Below the pieces are notes generated by a model. That model was given only the letters and a program-made list of their open reading frames with translations. It searched no databases and was not told the DNA's origin. A stretch of DNA of 64,000 nucleotides from assembly GCF_002911665.1 (NCBI RefSeq), contig NZ_MTBP01000001.1:124001-188000 (forward strand), written 5' to 3'. Source of the DNA: Actinomadura rubteroloni (GTDB lineage: Bacteria; Actinomycetota; Actinomycetes; Streptosporangiales; Streptosporangiaceae). Of this stretch, positions 52,199 to 60,514 are shown piece after piece (the stretch's first letter is position 1; every line of letters starts with the position of its first letter). The translations under genes and the position numbers were made by a program.

Positions 52199-52813
52199 AT
52201 GCCACCGCAGAGCGCCGAGCCTGTGCCGGGTCCGGCCCCCCAGCGTCCTCGTCGCGCGGACGCTCAGCGCAACTACGACCTGCTCGTGGCCGCGGCCAGG
52301 GACGTCTTCCACGACCACGGCGTCGACGCCCCCCTTGACGACATCGCCCGCCGGGCCGGTGTCGGCAACGCCACGATGTATCGGCACTTTCCGACGCGCC
52401 GCGAACTCATCATCGCCGTCTACTCCGGGGAAGTGGCCGAACTCTGGGCTCGGAGCCAGTCTCTGCTGGCCGAGGATCCTCCTGGCGACGCCCTCTTCGA
52501 CTGGCTTCACGATTTCATCGCGCACGTGGCAGCCAAGCGGGAACTGGCGTTGTCGATCACCGATGACCCCGCCGGCCGGCGCTCCGCCCTGTTCGACCGC
52601 TGGCACCACTCGATGCGTACGGCCGCGTCCGCACTGTTGACCCGGGCGCAGAACGCCGGTGCCGTCCGCGCCGACCTCAATGTCTCGGAACTACTCGCCT
52701 TGGCCAACGGGATCGCCCTGACCACCACCGATGCCGCTCAAGCAAGGCGGCTCGTCCTTCTCCTCAGACAGGGCACGGACGTTCCCCCGGAATCGGCCGA
52801 CAGCGTCCGCTGA
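52199..52813 (+). CDS. TetR-family regulator
   Basis: A 204-residue repressor. HTH: RRADAQRNYDLLVAAARDVF, PLDDIARRAGVGNATMYRHF and PTRRELIIAVYSGEVAELWA. The ligand domain has ALFDWLHDFIAHVAAKRELA and NVSELLALANGIALTTTDAA, the actinobacterial TetR subgroup that usually controls a neighbouring NTF2-like or reductase gene. ATG has AAGGAGG at four to five bases. Divergent from the SnoaL-like gene, with paired palindromes between. Confidence 0.88.
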   Translation: MPPQSAEPVPGPAPQRPRRADAQRNYDLLVAAARDVFHDHGVDAPLDDIARRAGVGNATMYRHFPTRRELIIAVYSGEVAELWARSQSLLAEDPPGDALFDWLHDFIAHVAAKRELALSITDDPAGRRSALFDRWHHSMRTAASALLTRAQNAGAVRADLNVSELLALANGIALTTTDAAQARRLVLLLRQGTDVPPESADSVR

Positions 52814-52918
52814 AAGCGGGGAGCACACAGCCGACTTCCGCCGTGTCCTCGAAACACGCGCTATGAACCGGTGCCGCGAGCCGCTCAAGTATGAAGATCA
52901 CGATCTACGGCTGGAGTA

Positions 52919-53692
52919 TCAGGAAGCGGGCGTCGCGATGTGAGGTCGGCGCATCCATGGCCAGGTGATCAGTGCCCAGCCGGACAGGATGATCGCGACT
53001 TCGGCCAGCACGTACCAGGGCCAGGGGCCGAGCAGGTTCAGTGCCGATCCGGTGTGGGGTTTGTGGTTGAGGTATCCGTAATTCGTTTGTGCCAGCAGGT
53101 TGAAGCAGTAGGTCGCCAGGCCCCAGGCTGCGGTGATCAGGACGGCGAATCTGTAGCTGCGCCAATCCGGGCGGATGCCGAGGCCCCACGTCATGTAGAC
53201 CGCCGCCCAGACGACCAGGAGGTGCATGCCGAAGAAGTCGAGGAAGTTGATTCCGGGATAGTCCGGGCCGTTCAGCGCCGGAGTCACCAGGGCCTGTATC
53301 GAGAGGGTCAGCCCCCAGTAGTACGTCAGGGCGAACCAATGCCGGCCCAGCGTCCACAGGGCGATGATCGCCACCGGCCAGGCCAGGTCGGAGAGGCCCA
53401 GCGGGAGCGTTGAGCCCAAGTTCCACCGGGACGGAAGGTAGAAGTACGTTTTGGTGCCGAGCGCGACAAAGGCCATTGCCAGGGCGAACGCTTGGCTGAA
53501 GCCCTTTGTGTAGCCGCTGAACCTTTCGCCCGGTGCGTGCGGCGTTCGGTGGGTGCGGCCGATGAGCACCAAGCCCGCGCAGCCGAGAGCGAACAATGCG
53601 AGCACGGCCCAGTGCGATGGTCCATATGCGACGAATCGCCCGCCGACGCTCAGGGTCCGCCCATGCTGCCATCCGTACTCGAAGGTACTCAT
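52919..53692 (-). CDS. TIGR02206 (YwaF-like) membrane protein
   Basis: A 257-residue polytopic protein with about seven helices: SHWAVLALFALGCAGLVLIG, SQAFALAMAFVALGTKTYFY, LPLGLSDLAWPVAIIALWTL, WFALTYYWGLTLSIQALVTP, DFFGMHLLVVWAAVYMTWGL, RFAVLITAAWGLATYCFNLL and WYVLAEVAIILSGWALITWP. The NYGYLNHKP loop and the LPLGLSDLAWP motif are diagnostic of TIGR02206. Function unknown. The ATG at 53692 has a GGTAC-type weak ribosome site. Monocistronic. Confidence 0.86.
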   Translation of the reverse strand: MSTFEYGWQHGRTLSVGGRFVAYGPSHWAVLALFALGCAGLVLIGRTHRTPHAPGERFSGYTKGFSQAFALAMAFVALGTKTYFYLPSRWNLGSTLPLGLSDLAWPVAIIALWTLGRHWFALTYYWGLTLSIQALVTPALNGPDYPGINFLDFFGMHLLVVWAAVYMTWGLGIRPDWRSYRFAVLITAAWGLATYCFNLLAQTNYGYLNHKPHTGSALNLLGPWPWYVLAEVAIILSGWALITWPWMRRPHIATPAS

Positions 53693-54124
53693 AGCGATAA
53701 CGGAACCTGCCCTGGGCGCTCGGTGCGTTCTAGCATGCGCACCGCCGGACATAAAACGGAAGCTCTGCCGCCAGCGTATGCGGTGGCGGTCTCGCGGCGA
53801 GCGGGCGGGTGCCTTTCGGCATGACGTCGAACGGGGCTGAACCCAACGCATCGCGGCGGACGGGCACGGCACCGTCTTGCCGACGGGGGCTCAGCGTTGC
53901 GCCTGAGGCCGCGGCTCGCCTTCAACGCGTCGCGTCGCGCGCTCGTGCGGGCTGTTCCGTCTGGGTGGCGTGCTGCATGACAGGACGATCCGCTGCCTCG
54001 GCCTGGCGGCGGGCATCCAGGCCGCGGGGTGCGCCGGACAGAGTGGACCCGGTCCGGGACGTCGACCTAGCCGGGGTCCGGCGTGCTGTCCGGAGGGTGC
54101 CGGACGCATGGACGTGGCGTCGGG
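53693..54124. other. Intergenic stretch without recognisable genes
   Basis: The 432 bases between the TIGR02206 gene and the nucleotidyltransferase gene contain short Arg/Ala/Pro-rich frames on both strands only. None has a ribosome site or motif. The right part probably holds the decayed end of older sequence; the left part holds the promoter of the membrane-protein gene. Confidence 0.5.
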
Positions 54125-55423
54125 TCAGGGGACCAGGTCGTTGAGGATCTTGGTGCGCGCTTCCGGGTAGCGCGCGAGGTATTCGGACCAGTCGGAGCTT
54201 GCGGCCGTGTACCCGGTCAGGACGGCCTCCAAGGTCGCGGGCACGTCGGTGGGCGCCCGGTGCAGGAGTTCGTTCAGGATGATCGTGGCTTCGTTCGCGT
54301 CGAGGCGGTCGGTCAGGGCCATGCGGCGAAGCACGGCTTCCGTGCCTTCCGACGCGAGGACGGGCGTGTATTCAGCGACTCGCGGGGACAGGAGTTCGGC
54401 GCGGCGGGCGTAGTCGGCGGTCGGGAGGCCGTCGTCGGCGGTGAACGTCGGGGTCAGCGCGTGGATTAGGCGCTGGTGGGCGTCCGTTTCGGTGCCGGGG
54501 AGTTCGGGATGCTCTTTCTGGAATTCGGGCCAGTCGACCCGCAGGCGTTTCACGTCGTCCAGCGTCGGGAGACGGCGGACGTGCGTCGGATCGGCCGCCA
54601 CCAGAACGTCCGCCAGAAGGCGGAAGTCAAGGGGTGTGTCCCCGGCGAGCAGGAGGGCGTCGTACAAGTCCTTTCCCTGCGGGTACATGTCGTCCAGCAG
54701 CCACATCACTTTCCAGGCGAGCGACAATTCCGGTGTCGCCGCTTGAACGCGCAGCGTGGCGCCGGTGCCGGAGAGGGGCGGTAGGGGCGTCCATGTCGGT
54801 GCGACGGGCAAGGGCTCGTTGAAGACGAAGTCGAGTTGGACGGTGCCTTCCGGAAGGCCGTCCGTCCCCCACGGCAGGACCAGGCGACGGCCCGGCACGC
54901 GGTCGTAGGTCCAAATGTCGTCGCGAACCGCATCGTCCGCGCTGAGCCGCACGTCGCCGGAGCGGTGAGAGACGTCCTCGGCGCGGCGGGCCAGGTCGGC
55001 GAGCATCGGTTCGGCGCGGTCATCGGCGATTCCGAAGGACGCCGGCACGACGACGAAGTCTAGGTCGTGGGGTTCCCGCGCCGCTTCGCCGTACCAGGCG
55101 CGCAGCAGCAGGCTCCCGCGCAGGACGAGATGGTCCGCCCAGGGAGATGAGGCCACGGCGGTCAGCACGTGGTCGAGTGCCTGGCGGCGCGCTACCGACC
55201 AGCGGTGTTTCTTCGTCGCCGATGCGAAGCGTGGCGGTCCGGCGCGCATCGCGCGGCTGTGGTGCTTCAGCGAAGGGTCGAACAGCAGCGGCTGCCGTCC
55301 GTCGCGGACGAGACGCAAGGTGGCGGGGAGGCCGAGGCGGCGGCGCTGTTCGGCGTCCGGATCGGTGGGCGGAGGTTCGGTTCCCTCGGGCCACGGACCC
55401 CACGGAATGTCGTCCCAGTTCAT
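54125..55423 (-). CDS. AbiEii/AbiGii-like nucleotidyltransferase
   Basis: A 432-residue protein. The minimal nucleotidyltransferase core is LVLRGSLLLRAW at residues 99-110 (Gly103-Ser104) with HDLDFVV following (Asp120, Asp122), the hG[GS]x(n)DxD pattern. VQLDFVFNEPL at about 195-205 gives the third carboxylate. Later ELSLAWKVMWLLDDMYPQGK and DLYDALLLAGDTPLDFRLLA match the AbiEii pattern 'K..AL..R...RDLYDL'. Relatives are type IV toxin-antitoxin toxins that modify tRNA or abort phage infection. No AbiEi antitoxin is present; instead an unrelated 201-residue gene overlaps it upstream (ATGA). Its target is unknown. Confidence 0.8.
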   Translation of the reverse strand: MNWDDIPWGPWPEGTEPPPTDPDAEQRRRLGLPATLRLVRDGRQPLLFDPSLKHHSRAMRAGPPRFASATKKHRWSVARRQALDHVLTAVASSPWADHLVLRGSLLLRAWYGEAAREPHDLDFVVVPASFGIADDRAEPMLADLARRAEDVSHRSGDVRLSADDAVRDDIWTYDRVPGRRLVLPWGTDGLPEGTVQLDFVFNEPLPVAPTWTPLPPLSGTGATLRVQAATPELSLAWKVMWLLDDMYPQGKDLYDALLLAGDTPLDFRLLADVLVAADPTHVRRLPTLDDVKRLRVDWPEFQKEHPELPGTETDAHQRLIHALTPTFTADDGLPTADYARRAELLSPRVAEYTPVLASEGTEAVLRRMALTDRLDANEATIILNELLHRAPTDVPATLEAVLTGYTAASSDWSEYLARYPEARTKILNDLVP

Positions 55424-56025
55424 GGTGTCCCCTCGGTGATCCAGCCGTCGTCCAGCGACGGGTCGCCGTCGTAGACGACGTACTCGCGTTCGACCGCCGC
55501 GATGTCGTAGCCGTGTGCGAGCAGCGCGGTGGTGAGCGCGTCCAGGCGGCGGCCCGCCGTCACCGCGCCGACGTGGTGGCAGCGCTGGGTGACGAAGCGT
55601 TCCGCGCGTCCGTCCGGCCGGGTCCGGCGGGCGTTGCGGGACACGTGGGCGCCGTGCGGGACGACCAGGGACACGAGCGCCGCCTGGTCCGCGGCCGGGG
55701 CGAGGACGAGCTTCACATGGTGCTCGAAATACCCCGGAACACAGCCGTCCGCCAAAGGGATGCCGCTGGTGGACGGGGACGCCTCGATCTTCGTCCGCAG
55801 CACCCGGAACCCGTCCGCGCGCAGCGAGGCGACCGTCCGGGCGGCCGACGCGCGGGCCTCGGCCAACGTTCCGGCGGTGCGGACGGTCAGCATGGGCTGC
55901 GAGACGGAGCGTCCGCGCGCCAGCATGATGTGGGTGAACTTCACGCCGCGCGCGGACGCCCATCGCTCCAGCTCGGCGCCGTCATCCGGAGCAACGGTCA
56001 CGTGTGCCTCGAATGCGCCGATCAT
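55420..56025 (-). CDS. Internally duplicated His-rich partner of the nucleotidyltransferase
   Basis: A 201-residue protein in two similar halves. FEAHVTV (residues 5-11) matches FEHHVKL (100-106); FTHIMLARGRSVSQPMLTVR (30-49) matches AHVSRNARRTRPDGRAERF (126-144) in place; SLRADGFRVLRTKIE (67-81) matches ALLAHGYDIAAVEREYVV (168-185). Each half has H-hydrophobic-Thr/Ser elements (His8-Val-Thr, His127-Val-Ser), as in 2H phosphoesterases, but the spacing does not prove that fold. ATG at 56025; its stop overlaps the nucleotidyltransferase start. The pair seems an operon, possibly regulator or antidote plus enzyme. I know similar actinobacterial proteins only as hypothetical. Confidence 0.7.
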   Translation of the reverse strand: MIGAFEAHVTVAPDDGAELERWASARGVKFTHIMLARGRSVSQPMLTVRTAGTLAEARASAARTVASLRADGFRVLRTKIEASPSTSGIPLADGCVPGYFEHHVKLVLAPAADQAALVSLVVPHGAHVSRNARRTRPDGRAERFVTQRCHHVGAVTAGRRLDALTTALLAHGYDIAAVEREYVVYDGDPSLDDGWITEGTP

Positions 56026-56052
56026 TCCGGAAGCGTCCCAGATCGACCGGGG

Positions 56053-56487
56053 TCAGCAGTACGTGGACGACCCGCCCGAGCCCCACGAGCACGTGTCGAG
56101 CGTGCTGCCGTTGTAGCGCAGGTACGCCTTGTCCCCCGTGTTGTTCCAGACGTAGGAGCGGCGTCCCCAGTAGCGCTGGGTGGCGGTGTTCGTCCCGCTC
56201 CCCGTGTGGACGTAGACCGACTTGCGGCCCTTCAGGGTGAACGTCCCGAACGTGTAGGTGTAGCCGGTCCGGTCGCGGAGCGAGTAGCCGCGGAGCTGCC
56301 GGGACGTCCGGCTCGTGTTGAAGAGCTGCACCCACTCGCCGTTCAGTGACGTGTTCGACCGGGTGTCCTTGCCCGGCGAGTCGTAGTAGACCCGGTAGAT
56401 CTGCACGGCCGACGCCGCCTCCGCCGGTACCGCCCACACACCGACCGTCGCCACCGCCGCGACGGCCGCCCCGAGAAGCTTCTTCAC
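56053..56487 (-). CDS. Secreted lamin-tail domain protein
   Basis: A 144-residue exported protein. The signal peptide is KKLLGAAVAAVATVGVWAVP with cleavage after AEA (about residue 24). The mature part is a single immunoglobulin-like lamin tail domain: VQIYRVYYDSPGKDTRSNTS, LNGEWVQLFNTSRTSRQLRG, YSLRDRTGYTYTFGTFTLKG and SVYVHTGSGTNT. Two cysteines near the C-terminus (DTCSWGSG and the last residue) may form a disulfide. GTG start follows AAAGGA by six bases. Such domains occur in secreted actinobacterial proteins of unknown role. Confidence 0.83.
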   Translation of the reverse strand: MKKLLGAAVAAVATVGVWAVPAEAASAVQIYRVYYDSPGKDTRSNTSLNGEWVQLFNTSRTSRQLRGYSLRDRTGYTYTFGTFTLKGRKSVYVHTGSGTNTATQRYWGRRSYVWNNTGDKAYLRYNGSTLDTCSWGSGGSSTYC

Positions 56488-56595
56488 ACATGGTCCTTTC
56501 GTTGTGACAAGGCCCTATATGTAGCGCTGCGCCGGGACGGCCGTGGCCACTGGCCGGGAGCGGACCGAACGTCAACCGCCCGAACGCCCCACGCG

Positions 56596-57870
56596 TCAAT
56601 CGAGCCCGTAGTGCCCGCGCAGCGTCGTGGATTCGTACTCGTGCCGGAACAACCCGCGCTTCTGGAGCAGGGGCACGACGTGGTCCACGAAGTCCTCCAG
56701 CCCGGTGGGCAGGACGGGCGGCATGATGTTGAACCCGTCCGCCGCGCCGAGCCGGTGCCACTCTTCGAGTTCGTCGGCGACCTGCTCGGGCGTCCCGGCG
56801 AACACGCGGTGGCCGCGTCCGCCGCCGAGCCGCGCGATGATCTGCCGGATCGTCAGCTTCTCGCGCCGCGCGAGGCGGGCGACGAGCGTGAACCGGCTCT
56901 TGTTGCCGTTGATCTCGTCCTCGGACGGCAGGACGTCCGGCAGCGGCCCGTCCAGCGGATATCCGGACAGATCGACGTTCAGCATCCCGGAGAGCTGTTC
57001 GAGCCCGTAGTCGAGCACCTGCAGCTCGGTCAGGGACTCCGACAGCCGGTGCGCCTCCTCCTCCGTCGACCCGAGGACCGGGCAGATCCCCGGCAGGATC
57101 CGCGGATCGCGGCCGTGACGGGCGGCACGCGCCTTGACGTCCCGGTAGAACGCCTGCCCGTCGGCGAGCGTCTGCTGCGCGGTGAAGATCGCCTCGGCGT
57201 GGCGCGCGGCGAACGCACGGCCGTCCTCCGACGACCCGGCCTGGACGAGCAGCGGCCGTCCCTGCGGCGAGCGCGGCACGTTCAGCGGCCCGCGCACGCG
57301 AAAGTGCTCTCCCGTGTGGCCGACGTCGTGGATCTTCGAGGGATCGGCGTACACGCCGGCGTCCCGGTCGAACACGATCGCGTCCGGTTCCCAGCTCTCC
57401 CACAGGGCGTTCGCGACGTCCACGAACTCCGCCGCCCGCTGGTACCGGACGGCGTGGTCGAGATGGGTGTCGCGGTTGAAGTTGCGGGCCTCGGCCTCCG
57501 TCCCGGACGTGACGATGTTCCACCCGGCCCGTCCGCCCGAGATGTGGTCGAGTGAGGCGAACGCCCGCGCCAGCGTGTACGGCTCGTAGAACGTGGTGGA
57601 CGCCGTGGCGATCAGCCCGACCCGCGAGGTCACGACGGCGAGAGCGGCGAGGAGCGTCAGCGGTTCCAGTCCCCCGGCGACGTTCGCGGCGGGCGCCGGG
57701 CGGATCGCGACGCCGTCGGCGAAGAACACCGAGTCCAGGCGACCGCGTTCGGCCGTCCGGGCGAGGTCCTGGTAGTAGGCGACGTCGGTGGCGCGGTCCG
57801 CGCCGCTGGACGGGTGACGCCACGCCGCGTCGTGGTGCCCGGCGGGCATGAGAAAGGCGTTCAGATGCAT
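56596..57870 (-). CDS. FMNH2-dependent monooxygenase (NtaA/SnaA/DszA family)
   Basis: A 424-residue LLM-superfamily oxygenase that needs reduced flavin from a separate reductase. Motifs: MHLNAFLMPAGHHDAAWRHP, FFADGVAIRP, ATASTTFYEPYTLARAFASL, HISGGRAGWNIVTSGTEAEA (the family signature) and PLLVQAGSSEDGRAFAARHA. It is longer than SsuD alkanesulfonate monooxygenases and belongs to the DszA/NtaA branch, which also attacks sulfones and aminocarboxylates. Last gene of the sulfur operon, 13 bases after the permease gene. No flavin reductase gene is in the operon. Confidence 0.88.
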   Translation of the reverse strand: MHLNAFLMPAGHHDAAWRHPSSGADRATDVAYYQDLARTAERGRLDSVFFADGVAIRPAPAANVAGGLEPLTLLAALAVVTSRVGLIATASTTFYEPYTLARAFASLDHISGGRAGWNIVTSGTEAEARNFNRDTHLDHAVRYQRAAEFVDVANALWESWEPDAIVFDRDAGVYADPSKIHDVGHTGEHFRVRGPLNVPRSPQGRPLLVQAGSSEDGRAFAARHAEAIFTAQQTLADGQAFYRDVKARAARHGRDPRILPGICPVLGSTEEEAHRLSESLTELQVLDYGLEQLSGMLNVDLSGYPLDGPLPDVLPSEDEINGNKSRFTLVARLARREKLTIRQIIARLGGGRGHRVFAGTPEQVADELEEWHRLGAADGFNIMPPVLPTGLEDFVDHVVPLLQKRGLFRHEYESTTLRGHYGLD

Positions 57871-57883
57871 GGTGGAGCCCCGA

Positions 57884-58714
57884 TCAGCGGTCCGCGCGCC
57901 ACCGGGTGAACCGGCGTTCGAGCGCGACCAGGAGGTGGTTGAAGACGAGCCCGATCACCGAGATCGCGACGATGCCCGCGTACATCTGGGTGATGGCGAA
58001 GTTCTGCTGGGACGCGTTGACGAGGTAGCCGAGCCCGGACTTCGCGCCGACCATCTCGGCGGCGATCAGCACGATGATCGAGTTCGAGCCCGCCATCCGC
58101 ACCCCGGTGAAGATCGACGGGACGGACGCGGGCAGCACGACCTTCTGGAAGATCCGCGGCGCCGACAGCCCGAGCGACCGGGCCGCCCGGACGAACGTCG
58201 GGTCCACGCCGCGCACCGCGCTGACGGTGTTGAGCAGGACGGGCCACACGCACGCGTACACGACGATCGACACTTTGGATGTCTCGCCGATGCCGAGGAT
58301 CAGCACGAACACCGGCAGCAGCGCGAGCGCGGCGGTGTTGCGGAACAGTTCCAGCAGCGGGTTGAGCAGTTCCGCGAGCGTCCGGTACCAGCCGATGAGC
58401 AGGCCGAGCGGGACGGCGACGGCGATCGCGATCGCGAACCCGCTGAGCGCCCGCGCGAGGCTGGTCTGGGTGTTGCTCCAGAGCTGCCCGTCCCGGGCGA
58501 GGTCCCACAGTGTGGGCAGGACCTCGGAGAACGGGACGAGGAACGTCCGGTCCACGAGTCCGGCGCGCGGCGCGATCTCCCACAGCGCGAGGAACGCGAG
58601 GATCGCGACGCTGCGCCGGCTGAGCGACAGGCCCACGCGGAGGACGCGGCGGGGCGCGCGGGCCGGCGGCGCGGCGGGACGCGCGGCCGGGGGCGCTTCG
58701 AGCACGCTAGCCAA
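57884..58714 (-). CDS. ssuC: ABC permease of sulfonate/nitrate/taurine type
   Basis: A 276-residue inner-membrane permease. About six helices, starting with LAFLALWEIAPRAG, with ALSGFAIAIAVAVPLGLLIG, and the EAA loop VRAARSLGLSAPRIFQKVVL PASVPSIFTG typical of SsuC/TauC. TTG at 58714 fits GGAAGGAGG nine bases ahead and overlaps the ATPase gene by eight bases. The first 25 residues are an Ala/Pro tail. Gene symbol follows the best-known homologue; the true substrate may be another organosulfur compound. Confidence 0.89.
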   Translation of the reverse strand: MASVLEAPPAARPAAPPARAPRRVLRVGLSLSRRSVAILAFLALWEIAPRAGLVDRTFLVPFSEVLPTLWDLARDGQLWSNTQTSLARALSGFAIAIAVAVPLGLLIGWYRTLAELLNPLLELFRNTAALALLPVFVLILGIGETSKVSIVVYACVWPVLLNTVSAVRGVDPTFVRAARSLGLSAPRIFQKVVLPASVPSIFTGVRMAGSNSIIVLIAAEMVGAKSGLGYLVNASQQNFAITQMYAGIVAISVIGLVFNHLLVALERRFTRWRADR

Positions 58715-59507
58715 CGGAGACGGCCTCCTTCCGGGACGCGGCGACCTCGTCGCGCAGCAGCGACCACACCTCGTGCCGGTGCCGGGCGAACTCGGGGCTG
58801 GAGCGCGGGTCGGCGGCCTCGTCGTGGACGGGCAGGTCGATGTCCACGACGCGCTTGATCCGTCCGGGCCGCGCGGTCATGACGGCGACGCGTCGGCCCA
58901 GGTAGACGGCCTCGTCGATGTCGTGCGTGATGAACACGACGGTCTTGCCGGTGCGCTCCCAGATCCGCAGCAGCTCCTGTTGCAGGGACTCGCGGGTCTG
59001 GGCGTCGAGCGCGCCGAACGGCTCGTCCATGAGCAGGACGCCGGGGTCGTAGGCGAGGCTGCGCGCGATGGCGACGCGCTGGCGCATCCCGCCCGACAGC
59101 TCGTGCGGGTAGCGGTCCTCGAACCCCGACAGGCCGACGAGCTGGAGATACTCGCGGGCCGTCGCGGCACGCGCCCGGCGCGGCACGCCGCTGGCCTCCA
59201 GGCCGAGTTCGACGTTGCGTTGCGCGGTGCGCCACGGCAGCAGCGCGTACTGCTGGAAGACGATGCCGCGGTCGAGGGCCGGGCCGGTGATCTCGGCGCC
59301 GTCCAGCAGGACGCGGCCGGACGTCGGACGCGTCAGCCCGCCGAGCAGGTCCAGCAGCGTGCTCTTCCCGCAGCCGGACGGCCCGACGACCACCAGGAAA
59401 TCGCCCTCGGGCAGCGCGAACGAGATGTCCCGGAGGGCGTCGAACGTCCCTCCGCCCCGGACCGAGAACGTTTTCCCGAGCCCTTGGACCTCGATTTTCG
59501 GTGCCAT
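58707..59507 (-). CDS. ssuB: ABC ATP-binding protein of sulfonate/nitrate/taurine type
   Basis: A 266-residue ATPase. Walker A GPSGCGKSTLLDLLGGLTRP, the Q-loop FQQYALLPWRTAQRNVELGL, signature ELSGGMRQRVAIARSLAYDP, Walker B LLMDEPFGALD and H-loop ITHDIDEAVYL are all intact. The PWRTA stretch after the Q-loop is typical of SsuB/TauB. ATG at 59507 has a GGGGGG site eight bases ahead. It follows the binding-protein gene by five bases and overlaps the permease gene. Confidence 0.92.
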   Translation of the reverse strand: MAPKIEVQGLGKTFSVRGGGTFDALRDISFALPEGDFLVVVGPSGCGKSTLLDLLGGLTRPTSGRVLLDGAEITGPALDRGIVFQQYALLPWRTAQRNVELGLEASGVPRRARAATAREYLQLVGLSGFEDRYPHELSGGMRQRVAIARSLAYDPGVLLMDEPFGALDAQTRESLQQELLRIWERTGKTVVFITHDIDEAVYLGRRVAVMTARPGRIKRVVDIDLPVHDEAADPRSSPEFARHRHEVWSLLRDEVAASRKEAVSVG

Positions 59508-59512
59508 TCCCG

Positions 59513-60511
59513 TCACCCCCCGTTGAACCGGTTGGTATAGATGTCGGCGGCCTTGACCTTGCCCTTCGGGATCTGCCCGGCCTGTTCGAGCCAGGTGATC
59601 CAGGTGGTGATCTCGCGGTCCTGGATCGCGCCGTGCGGATTGCCGACGCCGTAGGACTTCCAGTACTTCAGCGCGGCCGTGTCCTCGTTGCGCCCGCGCT
59701 TGCGGATGATCTGCTCGAACCGCTGGACGACCTGGTCGCGCGGGGTCGTCCGGGCCCAGTCGATGGCCTTGCCGACCCCGGTCGTGAACGCCCGGACGGT
59801 CGCCGGGTTGCGCTTGATGAAGTCCTTGCGGAAGACGTAGCTGCCCGCCGTGAAATCGCCGAGGAACTGGTGGTCGTCGAACAGTTCCCGCAGGCCGCCC
59901 GCCGCCTTCGCCTTCTCCTGGAAGACGCCGCTGAGCACCCCGACGTCGATGCGGTGCGCCCGCAGCGCCTGCTCCGCGCTCACCGGCGGGACGACGATCG
60001 GCTCGACCTTCTTGATGTCGGCGGGCGAGAACCCGTTGCGCTGGAGATAAATGTCCAGGACGGCCTCGGAATGCGCGCCGAGCGTGTTCATCCCGATCTT
60101 CTTGCCGACGAGGTCGCGGACCGTCCGGATCGGGCTGTCGGCCGGGACGAAGAACCCGTTGTACGTCAGCCGGTCCACGCCGTAGTACCCGATGACGGCG
60201 GTGATCGGCGCGCCCGCCTGGACGAGCTTGATCACCGCGCCGTTGAACGCGCCGCCGAAGTCGGTCTGGCCGGTCGCGGCGGACTGGATGTCCTGCGGCC
60301 CGCTGATCGTGTTGCCCACCCACTTCAGCTTCACCGGGCCGAGAAAGCCCAGGTCGGCGGCCAGTTCGGCGGGCGTGACCTGCCCGGCCGAGCCCTGGTA
60401 GCGGAGGGTCGAGGTCGTCTCCCCGGACGCGCTCGTCCCGCACGCGGCGGCCGTCGTCGCGGCGGCGGAGAGGGCGAGCGCGGCGAGGACGTCGCGTCTG
60501 GCGATCTTCAC
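59513..60511 (-). CDS. ssuA: ABC substrate-binding lipoprotein (SsuA-like)
   Basis: A 332-residue exported binding protein. The N-terminus MKIARRDVLAALALSAAATT followed by AAACG gives a lipobox with Cys24; the RRD suggests Tat export. The SsuA/THI5-like body has TDFGGAFNGAVIKLVQAGAP, TAVIGYYGVDRL, IRTVRDLVGKKIGMNTLGAH and VRAFTTGVGKAIDWARTTP. GTG start lies three bases after the dioxygenase stop. It would capture the sulfonate outside the membrane for the SsuBC-like transporter. Confidence 0.9.
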   Translation of the reverse strand: MKIARRDVLAALALSAAATTAAACGTSASGETTSTLRYQGSAGQVTPAELAADLGFLGPVKLKWVGNTISGPQDIQSAATGQTDFGGAFNGAVIKLVQAGAPITAVIGYYGVDRLTYNGFFVPADSPIRTVRDLVGKKIGMNTLGAHSEAVLDIYLQRNGFSPADIKKVEPIVVPPVSAEQALRAHRIDVGVLSGVFQEKAKAAGGLRELFDDHQFLGDFTAGSYVFRKDFIKRNPATVRAFTTGVGKAIDWARTTPRDQVVQRFEQIIRKRGRNEDTAALKYWKSYGVGNPHGAIQDREITTWITWLEQAGQIPKGKVKAADIYTNRFNGG

Positions 60512-60514
60512 CGG

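Noticed and set aside
52891..52945. Short frame beginning MKITIYGWSIR after the TetR gene
   Set aside because: The start resembles reductase N-termini, but the text soon becomes unlikely and runs antisense into the TIGR02206 gene; too short to support a remnant call.
53809..54144. Arg-rich frame between the TIGR02206 and nucleotidyltransferase genes
   Set aside because: No ribosome site, biased composition and no recognisable motif.
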